The position numbers were made by a program, and so were the translations under genes. 64,000 nt of DNA from GCA-2697345 sp045565015 (GTDB taxonomy: Bacteria; Pseudomonadota; Alphaproteobacteria; Rhodobacterales; Rhodobacteraceae): positions 1 to 64,000 of the forward strand of contig JBJLGD010000003.1 of NCBI GenBank assembly GCA_045565015.1, read 5' to 3'. Below the pieces are notes generated by a model. The model was not told where the DNA came from, ran no database searches, and saw only the letters and a list, made by a program, of their open reading frames with translations. Position 1 is the stretch's first letter; every line of letters begins with the position of its first letter. Shown here in pieces: positions 35,247 to 45,308 of the stretch.

Positions 35247-35998
35247 TAGAATTTTCCCATCTGCTTTGAAAGCTTGTCGCTACGGCCCCTCACGTCGTCT
35301 ATAAGACTACCTAAATCATCCGAAGATAGTGAATTTAGACCTATCGTTACGCACAAGGAAGCTATTGGATATCTATTAATATCAAAGATCGGAGACGCTA
35401 TACCCATCACCCCCGGTGTTATTTCTTGCCTCGCCACACATACCCTATTCCTTTTCACTTCTAGAAAGCTACTAGTTACCTCAGATATATCTTTCCCAAT
35501 TTCAATTTTTTTGAACTCTTCTATATGTTTTTTAATATGACTATCCAAATGGGGGCGCGGTAGATTTGCTACAATGGTCCTGGCTATTGCTCCTCTTACC
35601 AAAACCATGGGTCTTCCTCGAGTGTAACTAGTATATGCATTCGTTGTACTGGATTCCGAGGCCACGCAAAGCATTTTATCTCCATACCAGCGCGCCAAAA
35701 TAGAAGTAGATGGGTATGTCCGAGCTAACTGATGAATATGTACCTTACCAAAAGTTACAAGTGGGTCTGATTTCCTAATCAGAAAGTCCATCTCCACGAC
35801 TCGAGGGCCTAACGTTAGTATTGAATTAGAAGTTGAAATTAAAAGCCCAGCATCTTTTAATGAGCGTAAATAACGATACATAGTGGGCCTACTGTAGCCT
35901 AGTTCATCCATTAATTGTTCCGCTGTCCACTCAAGATTTCCGTCAGTAAACAGATTAAGTACAGATAGAATTCGATCTGCACTGTTAGTTCCTTTCAT
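35246..35998 (-). CDS. IclR-family transcriptional regulator
   Basis: This 250-residue protein has an N-terminal winged helix (SADRILSVLNLF, then GYSRPTMYRYLRSLKDAGLL) and the IclR effector domain (GVMGIASPIFDINRYPIASLCVTIGL). It is the first gene of an operon with an aldo/keto reductase and a VOC protein, so it probably controls them and itself in response to their substrate. The gap to glnE (35999-36220) is AT-rich and shows no clear operator palindrome. Confidence 0.92.
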   Translation of the reverse strand: MKGTNSADRILSVLNLFTDGNLEWTAEQLMDELGYSRPTMYRYLRSLKDAGLLISTSNSILTLGPRVVEMDFLIRKSDPLVTFGKVHIHQLARTYPSTSILARWYGDKMLCVASESSTTNAYTSYTRGRPMVLVRGAIARTIVANLPRPHLDSHIKKHIEEFKKIEIGKDISEVTSSFLEVKRNRVCVARQEITPGVMGIASPIFDINRYPIASLCVTIGLNSLSSDDLGSLIDDVRGRSDKLSKQMGKF

Positions 35999-36220
35999 CC
36001 GAAAACCTCGTCTTTTTTAACTTGAAAACCGGCTAACCAATACAACAATTTTTTTAAGGTTACCACAGTAATACTAATTAATTTTTTTAGTAAATTTCGT
36101 AGCTTCTTATTTGTTCGAATATATTTAAAAATTTCTATTCTTATTTACTTTTAAAAAAAGCCGTAATCTCAAGTGTAATACTCCATTGACGATAGGCTTA
36201 CTTATCAGCAGTCTCAAAGA

Positions 36221-39001
36221 ATGCGATTCTCTGATTTAATATGCAAAGTCCCAATTCCTTTCGATAAAAAGAATGGCCAAGAAGTGATCGAAAAATTTTC
36301 TTCACAGCCCCCCAAAGTTCAAGAATTAATTTTTGGTATAAGTAGCTGTAGCCCATATTTGAAAGGCCTTTTGAATATGGAATATGAATGGGTAAACAAA
36401 GTACTTAAGAAGCCAGTTCTTGTAATTGAAAACGAATTTCTGAGATTAAAAAAAACAGCACAAACTAGTATTTGGAGTGAGCTCAGACGTTCGAAAAGAC
36501 GTATAGCTCTTTGGTCAGCACTTTGTGATTTATCCGGCATATGGACCCTTAGTGAAGTTACATCCACCCTTACAAAATTTGCTGACTTGGCATGCGAGCT
36601 TGCGTTGGAAGCAGCACTCAGAATTGAAATACAAAGGGGCAGCATTCCAGGCTTTAATAGTTATAAATCAATAGACGAAACTGGTATATTTTTAATAGCA
36701 ATGGGTAAGATGGGCGCGTATGAGTTAAACTATTCATCTGATATAGATTTGATCTGTTTTTTTAATGAAACTCGTTTTAAGGAAAAAGATCTTTTCGAAG
36801 CGCGTAAAGGGTTTATAAAAGTTACCCGATTAATGAATAGATTTCTTAGTGACCACACGGAAGACGGGTATGTCTTCAGAACTGACTTTCGTCTTAGACC
36901 TGATCCATCAGTAACCCCAATTTGTATGGCTTCTGGAACAGCTGAGCGTTATTATGAAAGTATTGGAAGAACGTGGGAAAGAGCAGCATATATAAAAAGT
37001 AGGGTAATAACCGGTGATCAAACCTCAGGAACTGAATTTCTGAATACATTGAATCCATTTGTTTGGCGAAAATATCTAGATTTTGCTGCGATTGAAGACG
37101 CACATGATATGCGGCTACGAATTCGTGAACATAAAAATTTAGGCGGTCCTTTAAAAATAGAAGGTCATGATATAAAATTGGGCCGTGGTGGCATTCGGGA
37201 AATTGAGTTCTTTACCCAAACACGCCAGCTCATCGTAGGGGGCCGCGACCTTGGCTTGAGAGTTAGAGGGACGGTGGAAGGACTATCTCAGTTAAAGGAA
37301 AAAGGTTGGGTCAGTGAAACGGTATCAAAGCAGTTAACCGATTGCTACGAAGTCTATCGGTCAATAGAACACAGATTACAGATGATAAACGACGCACAAA
37401 CACACGAGCTACCAAAAACTAGCTGTGAAATGGAACGGATCGCTTGTCTTGATGGAATTACCCGTTTAGCATTAGAGGAGGACTTACTTGAAAAACTCAA
37501 TACAGTTCACAGAATTATTGAGAGTTTTTTCTCTCCATCAAAACCTGAGCGAGTAATTAAATTATCTGAGATAGAAGAGCAAATAATATTAAAATGGCCC
37601 TCCTATCCTGCGCTTAGATCCTCCCGGGCAGAAAATATATTTAACAGACTTAAACCTAAAATAATTTCAAAAATTAGAACAGTAGATAAGACCAATAATG
37701 CCTTACTTTCTTTCGACAGATTTTTAATTGGTTTACCTGCGGGGGTACAACTTTTTTCACTATTTGAAGCAAATCCGCAGTTAATAGATTTATTGGTTGA
37801 TATTGTTGGAACTTCGCCAGCTCTATCAAATCATTTATCAAGAAATTCTCACGTTTTTGACTCCGTAATTGGGAATGAGTTTTGGGGTCCTTTTCCAGTC
37901 AAAATTAGTCTAGAAACTCAACTTAAAAAACTAATTAGTGCCGAGTCTGATTATGAACAAAAATTAGAGGCAGCCCGTAAATGGAAGAATGAATGGCATT
38001 TCAGAATTGGTGTTCACCTATTAAGAGAAATATCTAATATTGACGAAACAAGAGCTCAATACGCAGTACTCTCAGAAGTTGTAGTTAAGGTTTTGTGGTC
38101 AGAAGTGATTTCAAAGTTTTCAGAAACTCACGGCAAGCCACCAGGGAATGGTGTCGCAATATTATCCATGGGTTCTCTCGGGGGGAAACAGTTAAATTCG
38201 ACGTCTGATCTGGATTTAGTAATTATATACGACTCTGAAAATAATGAGACATCAGTAGGCTTAAAACCTTTAGAATCGAAAGTATACTACCCTCGTCTGA
38301 CTAAGGCCCTGGTCACAGCCATGAGTGCTGAAATGAAGAACGGAAAACTTTATGAACTAGACATGAGGCTCCGCCCGTCAGGTAGAAAGGGCCCGGTCGC
38401 AACGTCTTGGCATGCCTTTCAAGACTATCAAATGAATGAGGCGTGGGTTTGGGAACATTTAGCTTTAACTCGTGGCCGGATCATATGTGGTAATTATCAA
38501 TTGGCTAAAAGTTTTAAGTTATTTCGAGCTAGGCTATTTAACAAAGTAGATAAAAAAGTGGCTATTCAAGCTCTCAATGATATGAGATTGAAAATCAAAG
38601 AAACTACGTCAGAATTAGACGAACTGGAATGTAAGAGAGGGGCCGGCAGGATACAAGATATAGAGCTCCTGTCTCAACTCTGTATTCTGATAAATGGAGA
38701 AGAGGTCCACGACGTAATATCTGGCTTAACCAGCGGACTAAATTCTGGTCTTATGGATAATCTACAATTAAAAAAAATAATTAAGACATATAAATTTTTA
38801 CAAGTTACGAATACTGCTACTCGCTTAATTTGGGATAAAAGCCAACAAATGCAAAACATCACTGATAGCGGTTACTCATTTTTGTTAAAGCTTACGGAAT
38901 GTACCACAAAAAAAGACTTAGTTGGCAACTTGGCTGATCTAACAAGTGAAGCTGCCAATTTAATCGATCAGGTGTTATTAAAAAAGAGACTTAAAAAATG
39001 A
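36221..39001 (+). CDS. glnE: Bifunctional glutamine synthetase adenylyltransferase/adenylyl-removing enzyme
   Basis: This 926-residue protein has two nucleotidyltransferase domains: the N-terminal adenylyl-removing half with GKMGAYELNYSSDIDLI (from residue ~165) and the C-terminal adenylylating half with GSLGGKQLNSTSDLDLV. It adds or removes AMP on a tyrosine of GlnA under control of PII and glutamine, tying nitrogen status to glutamine synthesis. The length is close to the family norm of ~945. The ATG at 36221 has no strong ribosome site. Confidence 0.96.
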   Translation: MRFSDLICKVPIPFDKKNGQEVIEKFSSQPPKVQELIFGISSCSPYLKGLLNMEYEWVNKVLKKPVLVIENEFLRLKKTAQTSIWSELRRSKRRIALWSALCDLSGIWTLSEVTSTLTKFADLACELALEAALRIEIQRGSIPGFNSYKSIDETGIFLIAMGKMGAYELNYSSDIDLICFFNETRFKEKDLFEARKGFIKVTRLMNRFLSDHTEDGYVFRTDFRLRPDPSVTPICMASGTAERYYESIGRTWERAAYIKSRVITGDQTSGTEFLNTLNPFVWRKYLDFAAIEDAHDMRLRIREHKNLGGPLKIEGHDIKLGRGGIREIEFFTQTRQLIVGGRDLGLRVRGTVEGLSQLKEKGWVSETVSKQLTDCYEVYRSIEHRLQMINDAQTHELPKTSCEMERIACLDGITRLALEEDLLEKLNTVHRIIESFFSPSKPERVIKLSEIEEQIILKWPSYPALRSSRAENIFNRLKPKIISKIRTVDKTNNALLSFDRFLIGLPAGVQLFSLFEANPQLIDLLVDIVGTSPALSNHLSRNSHVFDSVIGNEFWGPFPVKISLETQLKKLISAESDYEQKLEAARKWKNEWHFRIGVHLLREISNIDETRAQYAVLSEVVVKVLWSEVISKFSETHGKPPGNGVAILSMGSLGGKQLNSTSDLDLVIIYDSENNETSVGLKPLESKVYYPRLTKALVTAMSAEMKNGKLYELDMRLRPSGRKGPVATSWHAFQDYQMNEAWVWEHLALTRGRIICGNYQLAKSFKLFRARLFNKVDKKVAIQALNDMRLKIKETTSELDELECKRGAGRIQDIELLSQLCILINGEEVHDVISGLTSGLNSGLMDNLQLKKIIKTYKFLQVTNTATRLIWDKSQQMQNITDSGYSFLLKLTECTTKKDLVGNLADLTSEAANLIDQVLLKKRLKK

Positions 39002-39140
39002 AATTTCATACTATAGTTTTTGTAAATCTTTTTAATACCACTTTTGAGAGAACTCGTTTTTAATTCTCCATTTTATACTTGCAATTATCGAGTAATAAAT
39101 CATGATAAATAAATAAAATCCACCAAACAGGTAGTAATCA

Positions 39141-39740
39141 ATGACCCCAGAAAAACTTCGGAAACTCTACGGTGATATATCTCCAAGAGCTGCTGTTAAA
39201 ACCATAGATCATCTAGATCATCATTGTGTCAATTTTATAGGAAATTCTACATTTTGTATAATTGGAACTTCAGACGGTACTCATCTTGATGTGTCCCCAA
39301 AAGGTGACCCAGGCGGATTCGTGAAAGTTCTAGACAAAAACACAGTTATTATACCTGATCGACCCGGCAATAATCGAATTGACGGATTACTAAATATTTT
39401 GCTTCATCCGTTTGTTGGGCTATTATTCCTAATCCCTGCAGTCAACGAAACTCTTAGAATCAATGGAAAAGCCGAAATTATTGATGACATTGAAACCTGT
39501 CGAGATTACGCAATAAACGGTCGAATTCCTAAAACTGTTACGAAGGTTACAGCCAAAGAAGTATTTTTACATTGTGGAAAAGCACCATTAAGAGGTGGTT
39601 TATGGAAGCCCGAAACATGGTCAAAGAATAGACCTGTTCCTAACTTATATGAAATCATCAAAGATCATGCAAAAGGTCATGAAGTTCCGCAAATGACAGA
39701 TGAAGAAATTGAAAATAGCGACAAAATGTCATTATATTAA
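39141..39740 (+). CDS. PPOX-class flavin-fold protein, MSMEG_1061-like
   Basis: This 199-residue protein has the split-barrel FMN-binding fold: FIGNSTFCIIGTSDGTHLDVSPKGDPGGFVKVLD, IIPDRPGNNRIDGLLNIL and VNETLRINGKAEI. This order is typical of the PPOX group near MSMEG_1061. Members bind FMN or F420, and many have unknown substrates. It has no operon partner; the gap behind glnE (39002-39140) is AT-rich without a clear feature. Confidence 0.85.
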   Translation: MTPEKLRKLYGDISPRAAVKTIDHLDHHCVNFIGNSTFCIIGTSDGTHLDVSPKGDPGGFVKVLDKNTVIIPDRPGNNRIDGLLNILLHPFVGLLFLIPAVNETLRINGKAEIIDDIETCRDYAINGRIPKTVTKVTAKEVFLHCGKAPLRGGLWKPETWSKNRPVPNLYEIIKDHAKGHEVPQMTDEEIENSDKMSLY

Positions 39741-39816
39741 AGAAAAAATAATCACCAGTTTACAAATCGAGAATATATGTTTTTTCGTCGGGTAAATTTT
39801 TTAAGAAGATTTTGAA

Positions 39817-41295
39817 ATGGCTGATCTTAACCCAAACAATTGGAAGCAACTAGACCGAGATCTTAACAAAATATCTCAATTTGATTTGGCCTCTAGATAT
39901 GTATCTAGACCACTTGTTGCACCAGGAATTGCTATCATCTTTATCGCTTTATCAGCGTTAGCGGTAATGTTTTTTTGGGGGCAATCACAATCCTCATATA
40001 TCATAATAACAGCAGCCGTTTTTGGCGCTTACATGGCGTTAAATATTGGCGCAAACGATGTTGCAAATAATGTTGGGCCTGCTGTAGGATCCAAGGCGCT
40101 AACAATGGGTGGTGCTCTGGTGATCGCTGCAATATGCGAAAGTGCTGGAGCTATATTAGCTGGCGGAGATGTTGTATCTACTATATCCAAAGGTATTATA
40201 AATCAGGAAGCTGTAGCCAATAAGACTATCTTCATATGGGCGATGATGGCAGCTTTGATCTCATCAGCTCTTTGGGTAAACCTGGCAACTATTTTTGGTG
40301 CCCCTGTATCAACTACTCATTCTGTAGTTGGTGGGGTAATGGGAGCCGGAATAGCTGCCGCCGGATTTAGCGCAGTTAATTGGCCAACTATGAGTAAAAT
40401 TGCTGCCAGTTGGGTTATTTCACCAGTACTTGGGGGGATAATAGCCGCTGCATTCTTAGCTTTTATCAAATTTTCAATAATTTATAAAAAAGATAAAATC
40501 ACTGCAGCCAAGAAGTGGGTCCCAGTATTAATTGGTTTGATGGCTGGCGTGTTCGCAATGTACTTAGCTATGAAAGGCCTCAAAAAAATAATAAAAGTTG
40601 ATATTTATACGGCAGTAACTATCGGGGTAATCTTAGGAGCGATAATATATGCGCTTTCGGCGCCATTAATAAAATGGCAATCAAAAGGTTTAGAGAATAG
40701 AAACAAGTCTATCAAAAAACTATTCTCGGTTCCATTAGTTATCTCTGCTGGACTTTTGTCATTCGCGCATGGTGCAAATGATGTAGCAAATGCTGTAGGT
40801 CCACTTGCTGCAATCGTGCATACAGTAGAATCTGGCGATGTTGCTGGGAAAGTAGATATCCCACTATGGGTAATGGTTATCGGTGCTTTAGGTATATCGT
40901 TTGGGCTATTATTGTATGGCCCAAAACTAATAAAAATTGTTGGAGACCAAATTACAAAACTTAATCCAATGAGAGCCTACTGTGTAGCTCTGTCTGCAGC
41001 TATAACAGTAATCATAGCCTCGTGGCTTGGTCTCCCAGTTAGTTCTACACACATTGCTGTGGGTGGAGTTTTTGGGGTTGGTTTTTTCAGGGAATGGGAC
41101 TCCGAAAGGCGTTCCAGAAAGGCATCGTCTATCAACAGCAAGGAGACTAAGCAAGTACCGGTAAAAGAACGGCGTCGGAGAAAGCTTGTTCGAAGATCCC
41201 ACTTTTTAACAATAATAGCGGCTTGGCTCATTACTGTTCCAGCAGCTGCGACTTTGTCCGGTACAATATTTTTAATCATTAATAGCTTCGTATAA
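39817..41295 (+). CDS. pit: PiT-family inorganic phosphate transporter
   Basis: This 492-residue PHO4-family protein carries both family signatures: GANDVANNVGPAVGSKAL (from residue ~78) and a second copy GANDVANAVGPLAAIV in the C-terminal half, consistent with the inverted-repeat fold. About ten to twelve hydrophobic segments are visible, with a basic cytoplasmic stretch near residue 430-460. It imports phosphate, often as a metal-phosphate complex, driven by H+ or Na+. No phoU-like gene lies beside it and no Pho box is visible. Confidence 0.94.
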   Translation: MADLNPNNWKQLDRDLNKISQFDLASRYVSRPLVAPGIAIIFIALSALAVMFFWGQSQSSYIIITAAVFGAYMALNIGANDVANNVGPAVGSKALTMGGALVIAAICESAGAILAGGDVVSTISKGIINQEAVANKTIFIWAMMAALISSALWVNLATIFGAPVSTTHSVVGGVMGAGIAAAGFSAVNWPTMSKIAASWVISPVLGGIIAAAFLAFIKFSIIYKKDKITAAKKWVPVLIGLMAGVFAMYLAMKGLKKIIKVDIYTAVTIGVILGAIIYALSAPLIKWQSKGLENRNKSIKKLFSVPLVISAGLLSFAHGANDVANAVGPLAAIVHTVESGDVAGKVDIPLWVMVIGALGISFGLLLYGPKLIKIVGDQITKLNPMRAYCVALSAAITVIIASWLGLPVSSTHIAVGGVFGVGFFREWDSERRSRKASSINSKETKQVPVKERRRRKLVRRSHFLTIIAAWLITVPAAATLSGTIFLIINSFV

Positions 41296-41380
41296 TCATC
41301 AGATAAAGAGGTAGATAGTTATCTATTGTATAAAATATTTTTTTGTAACAGATTGATAAAGTAATTTTTAGGATAATAAA

Positions 41381-42544
41381 ATGTCATCAGTAATGCAGGG
41401 CTTTCCTCCTAATGTAAGAGACCAGGTAACTTTAGAAAACTGGCGGAAAGCGCCCTTCAATCAGTGGGCATTTCATCATGTTAGAGAAATAGTGCCATCA
41501 GCAATTATCTCAAATAATCCTAATGATGTATGGCACCTAGAAAAAGGGAAAGGCCTCAACTCATCAATAGATATTGAACATTCAATGAATGAGACTTCTT
41601 CTGACGCAATGGTAGTTCTTCAATCGGGTAAGCTGGTAAAAGAAATCTATAGAAATGGTATGGATCAAACATCACCACACATACTTATGTCAGTTTCTAA
41701 GTCTATTCTTGGTCTAATAGCAGGTAAACTAGTCGAGTTAAAAAAGATAAAATTAGACGATTTGATTACTTCATTTATTCCAGCCTTAGAGAATACGGCT
41801 TATAAGGGTGCCACAATCAGGCATCTTTTAGATATGCGCTCTGGTATTTATTTTGATGAAGATTATCTAAAAACTGATGGGCCAATTATTGATTACAGGT
41901 TTGCCTCCAATTGGAATCCTGTCCCAGCAAACTGGAAACCTCAAAATCTTAGATCCTTCATGAGTTCTTTGACAGAGACATTACAAGATCATGGAAATAA
42001 CTTTCAATATGTCTCACCAAATACCGATTTACTTGGGTGGATCTTTGAGCTTGCAACTGGAACACGATATGCAGATCTAGTCTCTGAGCTTTTATGGAAG
42101 CCTCTAGGTGCAGAAACCTCCGGGTACATTACTGTTGATAGGATAGGTAGCGCTCGAGCAGCTGGAGGTAAATGTTTTTCGGCGAGAGATTTAGCAAGAG
42201 TCGGTATGATGATGGCCAACAGTGGTAAAAGAGAGAATACACGAGTTATCTCGAAAAGTTGGATCGATGATATCGAGAACAATGGTGATAGCGAGGCTTG
42301 GAAAAACGGAAACTTTTTTGAAACGTTTAATAAGCGGGATATGACTTATAGATCAAAATGGTATATTCAACAAGCTGAGAACCCGCTAATTCACGCATGG
42401 GGAATACATGGCCAATTCCTTTTTGTTGATAAAACTAGGGAACTATCCATTGCTTTTTTTTCAAGTCAAGCTTTACCAGTTGATCAAATCGCTATGGAAA
42501 AAACCTTTGCTCTAGTTGAGAAGATACGAGCCTCTTTATCTTAA
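41381..42544 (+). CDS. Serine hydrolase, class C beta-lactamase fold
   Basis: This 387-residue protein has the SxxK motif SVSK (Ser104, Lys107), a YxN-type segment YVSPN and a late HGxF-like region in GIHGQFLFVD, matching the beta-lactamase/DD-peptidase fold. I see no signal peptide, so a cytosolic esterase or amidase role (as in the EstB/6-aminohexanoate-dimer hydrolase group) is more likely than beta-lactam resistance. The substrate is unknown. It has a single-gene layout. Confidence 0.86.
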   Translation: MSSVMQGFPPNVRDQVTLENWRKAPFNQWAFHHVREIVPSAIISNNPNDVWHLEKGKGLNSSIDIEHSMNETSSDAMVVLQSGKLVKEIYRNGMDQTSPHILMSVSKSILGLIAGKLVELKKIKLDDLITSFIPALENTAYKGATIRHLLDMRSGIYFDEDYLKTDGPIIDYRFASNWNPVPANWKPQNLRSFMSSLTETLQDHGNNFQYVSPNTDLLGWIFELATGTRYADLVSELLWKPLGAETSGYITVDRIGSARAAGGKCFSARDLARVGMMMANSGKRENTRVISKSWIDDIENNGDSEAWKNGNFFETFNKRDMTYRSKWYIQQAENPLIHAWGIHGQFLFVDKTRELSIAFFSSQALPVDQIAMEKTFALVEKIRASLS

Positions 42545-42558
42545 ACTAGTTGTACAAA

Positions 42559-42571
42559 AGCCTAAAAGGCT
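42559..42571. terminator. Small hairpin between convergent genes
   Basis: AGCCT-AAA-AGGCT is a perfect 5-bp inverted repeat between the ends of two convergent genes. In the minus direction it is followed by TTTTGT, in the plus direction by no T-run, so it may end minus-strand transcription. It is short and its strength is doubtful. Confidence 0.4.
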
Positions 42572-42587
42572 GTAAAAAAGTAACCTT

Positions 42588-43079
42588 TTAGTTCTTCAGA
42601 ATTTTACAACGCTTAGAAACCTGTGCCGCCCAAAACGGGTGGTTCATTACTGAGGCTCCGATCGAATTAGTTTCAACAAAATCGTTTGAAAAAATTACTC
42701 TATTTTCAAAGATACGATAGCTAACATTATGAACATAGCTGGTATTTCCCATATACTGTCCAGTTATGAGTACACTCTTATAGTTGGTGCCAGGGAACTT
42801 TAGATTTTTTATTTTATTAGGGGCATTACTTTTATGGGTGCGCAAAAGATCGCTAACTTTAGAACCAATAAATATATGATTATTATTCGTTTTTTGGTTT
42901 AAAAAACCATAAAATTCATTTTTTACCATACATTTTTCATCATTAGGCTTGTTACTCACTGAATTTACACCATCCAGCAAAACACTAGTAGAGGTATCCT
43001 TAGATAAACTTTCTAAGGAATTAATATATGTACAATTACTAAAAACTACGAAAATTAAAAAGTATAATTTAAGCCTAAT
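42588..43079 (-). CDS. Small probable lipoprotein of unknown function with non-AUG start
   Basis: I do not recognise the family. From a TTG at 42980 the protein has 130 residues, but the frame stays open for 33 more codons and reads IRLKLYFLIFVVFSNC: a basic start, a hydrophobic core and a lipobox-like FSNC, followed by a Ser/Thr-rich linker. This is a lipoprotein signal that a 42980 start would discard. No ATG, GTG or TTG exists before it, only ATT (43079) or ATC (43082), with GGTAGGG just upstream. The extended gene overlaps the subtilase stop by 25 bp. Either a rare start codon is used or the start is lost. Mature-part pieces include HIFIGSKVSDLL and HPFWAAQVSKRC. Confidence 0.6.
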   Translation of the reverse strand: MRLKLYFLIFVVFSNCTYINSLESLSKDTSTSVLLDGVNSVSNKPNDEKCMVKNEFYGFLNQKTNNNHIFIGSKVSDLLRTHKSNAPNKIKNLKFPGTNYKSVLITGQYMGNTSYVHNVSYRIFENRVIFSNDFVETNSIGASVMNHPFWAAQVSKRCKILKN

Positions 43080-45277
43080 GATGCCCTACCAATCTTATCA
43101 TGATCATATGGCGATTGTTGCAAGTTAAAATCAATACCACCATATTTTTTTTCTTTGTATGATAAAGGAATGCTCGCACTAATGAACGCTCCAAACGTGG
43201 CTTCACTTTCTATATCAAAACTAGCTCTTTGATAAGACACGTTCCCACTGAGGTTTCGACCAGAAGCCATCAAAATACTGGTATCACCTGAATTGTACTG
43301 ACTCGGTTGATAACCTCCAATAGTAAGCTTAGGTCCTTTTAGATCAATCTGAAAGCCAAAAACTGCTTGTGAGAAACTTGCTTCATTCATACCCCAATAA
43401 TTTGTACCCGCCTCTGTATTATCTAACTTATTGAGTGAGGATCTAACCATAAATCCTAAGCTATCAGAAAATGTTAGTTTGGCACCAAGGTCGATAGATT
43501 TAAATCCTTGACTAACTGCTGTAGACGATTCTGTCGCACCAAGGTTGAAATCCCCCTTACTCGAAGCCAAAGCTCCATAAAATGTTAAATTCTTATTTGG
43601 TGTTACTGAAGCACTCATACCATAACCACTCGGATTTATACTATCACTGTTGGTATACTGAGCAAACGGTCTAAGAGTTAAAAACCTCTCATCAATCATA
43701 GATACTTCTAATTGATTAGTCAGCCCTGGAGACATAAACGATGGTTTAGGCATAAATCCCGCATTGTCCCCCCATAAACTCAAAGCCGCTAAAGACGTCA
43801 GATCATTGGAAGAAATCATATAGAAATCCAATTCATCGAAGCTAATTCGACGCACATCATAAGTTTGCGAATTGAAAATATCGGAATGTAAGCCGTTCTG
43901 TTTTCCAGTATAGCCAATAGTTGAAAGTACTGGGTAAGAGGCAGTATCAAAGACCTCTTTTGCAGAAACGTTAAAGGTGGCGCCATCAAAAGTATCAAAC
44001 ACTGTGGTTCGTACGTTACCAATACTCCCCCGCGTCTTAGTGCTGAGACCCGGCACCACGTAAAGCTTTTTTGCTGATACATTTAAATTATTGTCTGAGT
44101 ACACTTTACCATCAATGGAATAGCCTGCACTACTAATCATACTCGTTGAAGCTGCAGACGAGATTAAACCATGCCCAAAAATAGCTTCCATTTGCGCTGT
44201 TGTGCATGTCGAGGAAGTGCACCCATTGGCACCATAACCCTTTAAACCAGTATAGACCGCCGTATCTTTAATACGTGTTACAATTTGGGCTGCTGTTAAA
44301 TTTGGGAATTGCTCCATTGTGGTCGCAACCACTCCTGAAACATGAGGTGCCGCCATAGATGTACCAGAGAGACGTACATACGTTCCATTTGCTTGCGCTG
44401 CATAAATACCATCATCACTTTGATCATCACCTCCTCCTGGAGCTGTCACACAAAAGCTCTTAGCATTACCACATCTATGTGTATACTTTGTTTCTTGAAG
44501 ATTTGAGTCAACGGCCATAACAGCGAGCCACTCATTGGCTAATTCGCTCACACGATATGGTAATCCACTGTGGACATTGGCATCAAGACATCCTTCAGGT
44601 GAGGATCCGGATCCACAACCATTATTTCCAGTGGCCCAAACAAATACTGTTCCATTTTGTTGCGCGGAACGAAGAGCAGAAATTGTATTAGACCAGTATG
44701 TACGAAAATAAGACTCACTGTAATCGCCAATTACAGATTTAGTACCCCAACTATTATTTGAAACTCTTATATTATCTGTAACATGTTGATTAAAAACTGC
44801 AGCTCTGTTTGAGTCTGTGTTAACACCGCTAAGAATACCTGAGTCATTTGCTACCCTATATGAATATAAAGTCGCATCGTAAGCCACACCCCGCATACCA
44901 ACTGCGTCCTTATTAGCTCCGATGATCGATGCAACGTGGGTTCCATGACCATCATCATCTTTTGTGTATCCATTCGTACTGCCACCAAAATCTTTACCAT
45001 AAATCGTCTTACCACTAAATTCTGAGTGACTAGAGTCAATACCAGAGTCCACCACTGCTACTTTAATACCGGAACCTGTATAACCCGCGCTATTAATAGT
45101 ATCAGCGCCGATTAAATTTAAACCATATTGGTTTGACAGTTCAGGAGCATAATTTATCGCTACTGGAGTACCACTACCTCCACAACTCGCTAGAACAAAA
45201 AATAATCCTAATATTAGAAATTTATAAAATTCCTCATATTTCCCTCTAGAGGCAAAGATCAACCTAATGAAGAGCAT
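43055..45277 (-). CDS. Lipoprotein subtilisin-like protease with beta-barrel-like C-terminus (autotransporter type)
   Basis: This 740-residue S8 protease has the triad Asp77 (VVDSGID), His111 (DGHGTHVAS) and Ser307 (SGTSMAAPHVSG), plus the oxyanion Asn218 (ATGNNG). A signal ends in the lipobox LASC (Cys32). After the protease domain, a central part leads to a C-terminal ~280-residue region with alternating hydrophobic strands that ends in Phe (GLNYTF), like an autotransporter barrel. NalP of Neisseria combines the same three features. I start at ATG 45277; an earlier start would overlap gph. It likely acts on the cell surface. Alternatively, the C-terminal part may not be a true barrel. Confidence 0.88.
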   Translation of the reverse strand: MLFIRLIFASRGKYEEFYKFLILGLFFVLASCGGSGTPVAINYAPELSNQYGLNLIGADTINSAGYTGSGIKVAVVDSGIDSSHSEFSGKTIYGKDFGGSTNGYTKDDDGHGTHVASIIGANKDAVGMRGVAYDATLYSYRVANDSGILSGVNTDSNRAAVFNQHVTDNIRVSNNSWGTKSVIGDYSESYFRTYWSNTISALRSAQQNGTVFVWATGNNGCGSGSSPEGCLDANVHSGLPYRVSELANEWLAVMAVDSNLQETKYTHRCGNAKSFCVTAPGGGDDQSDDGIYAAQANGTYVRLSGTSMAAPHVSGVVATTMEQFPNLTAAQIVTRIKDTAVYTGLKGYGANGCTSSTCTTAQMEAIFGHGLISSAASTSMISSAGYSIDGKVYSDNNLNVSAKKLYVVPGLSTKTRGSIGNVRTTVFDTFDGATFNVSAKEVFDTASYPVLSTIGYTGKQNGLHSDIFNSQTYDVRRISFDELDFYMISSNDLTSLAALSLWGDNAGFMPKPSFMSPGLTNQLEVSMIDERFLTLRPFAQYTNSDSINPSGYGMSASVTPNKNLTFYGALASSKGDFNLGATESSTAVSQGFKSIDLGAKLTFSDSLGFMVRSSLNKLDNTEAGTNYWGMNEASFSQAVFGFQIDLKGPKLTIGGYQPSQYNSGDTSILMASGRNLSGNVSYQRASFDIESEATFGAFISASIPLSYKEKKYGGIDFNLQQSPYDHDKIGRASLGLNYTF

Positions 45278-45308
45278 AGTGGCATTCCGACACATAGATA
45301 TGTTTCTT

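Noticed and set aside
41381..42544. Beta-lactamase resistance gene
   Set aside because: The fold is the class C type but no export signal is visible, and such hydrolases are mostly esterases or amidases.
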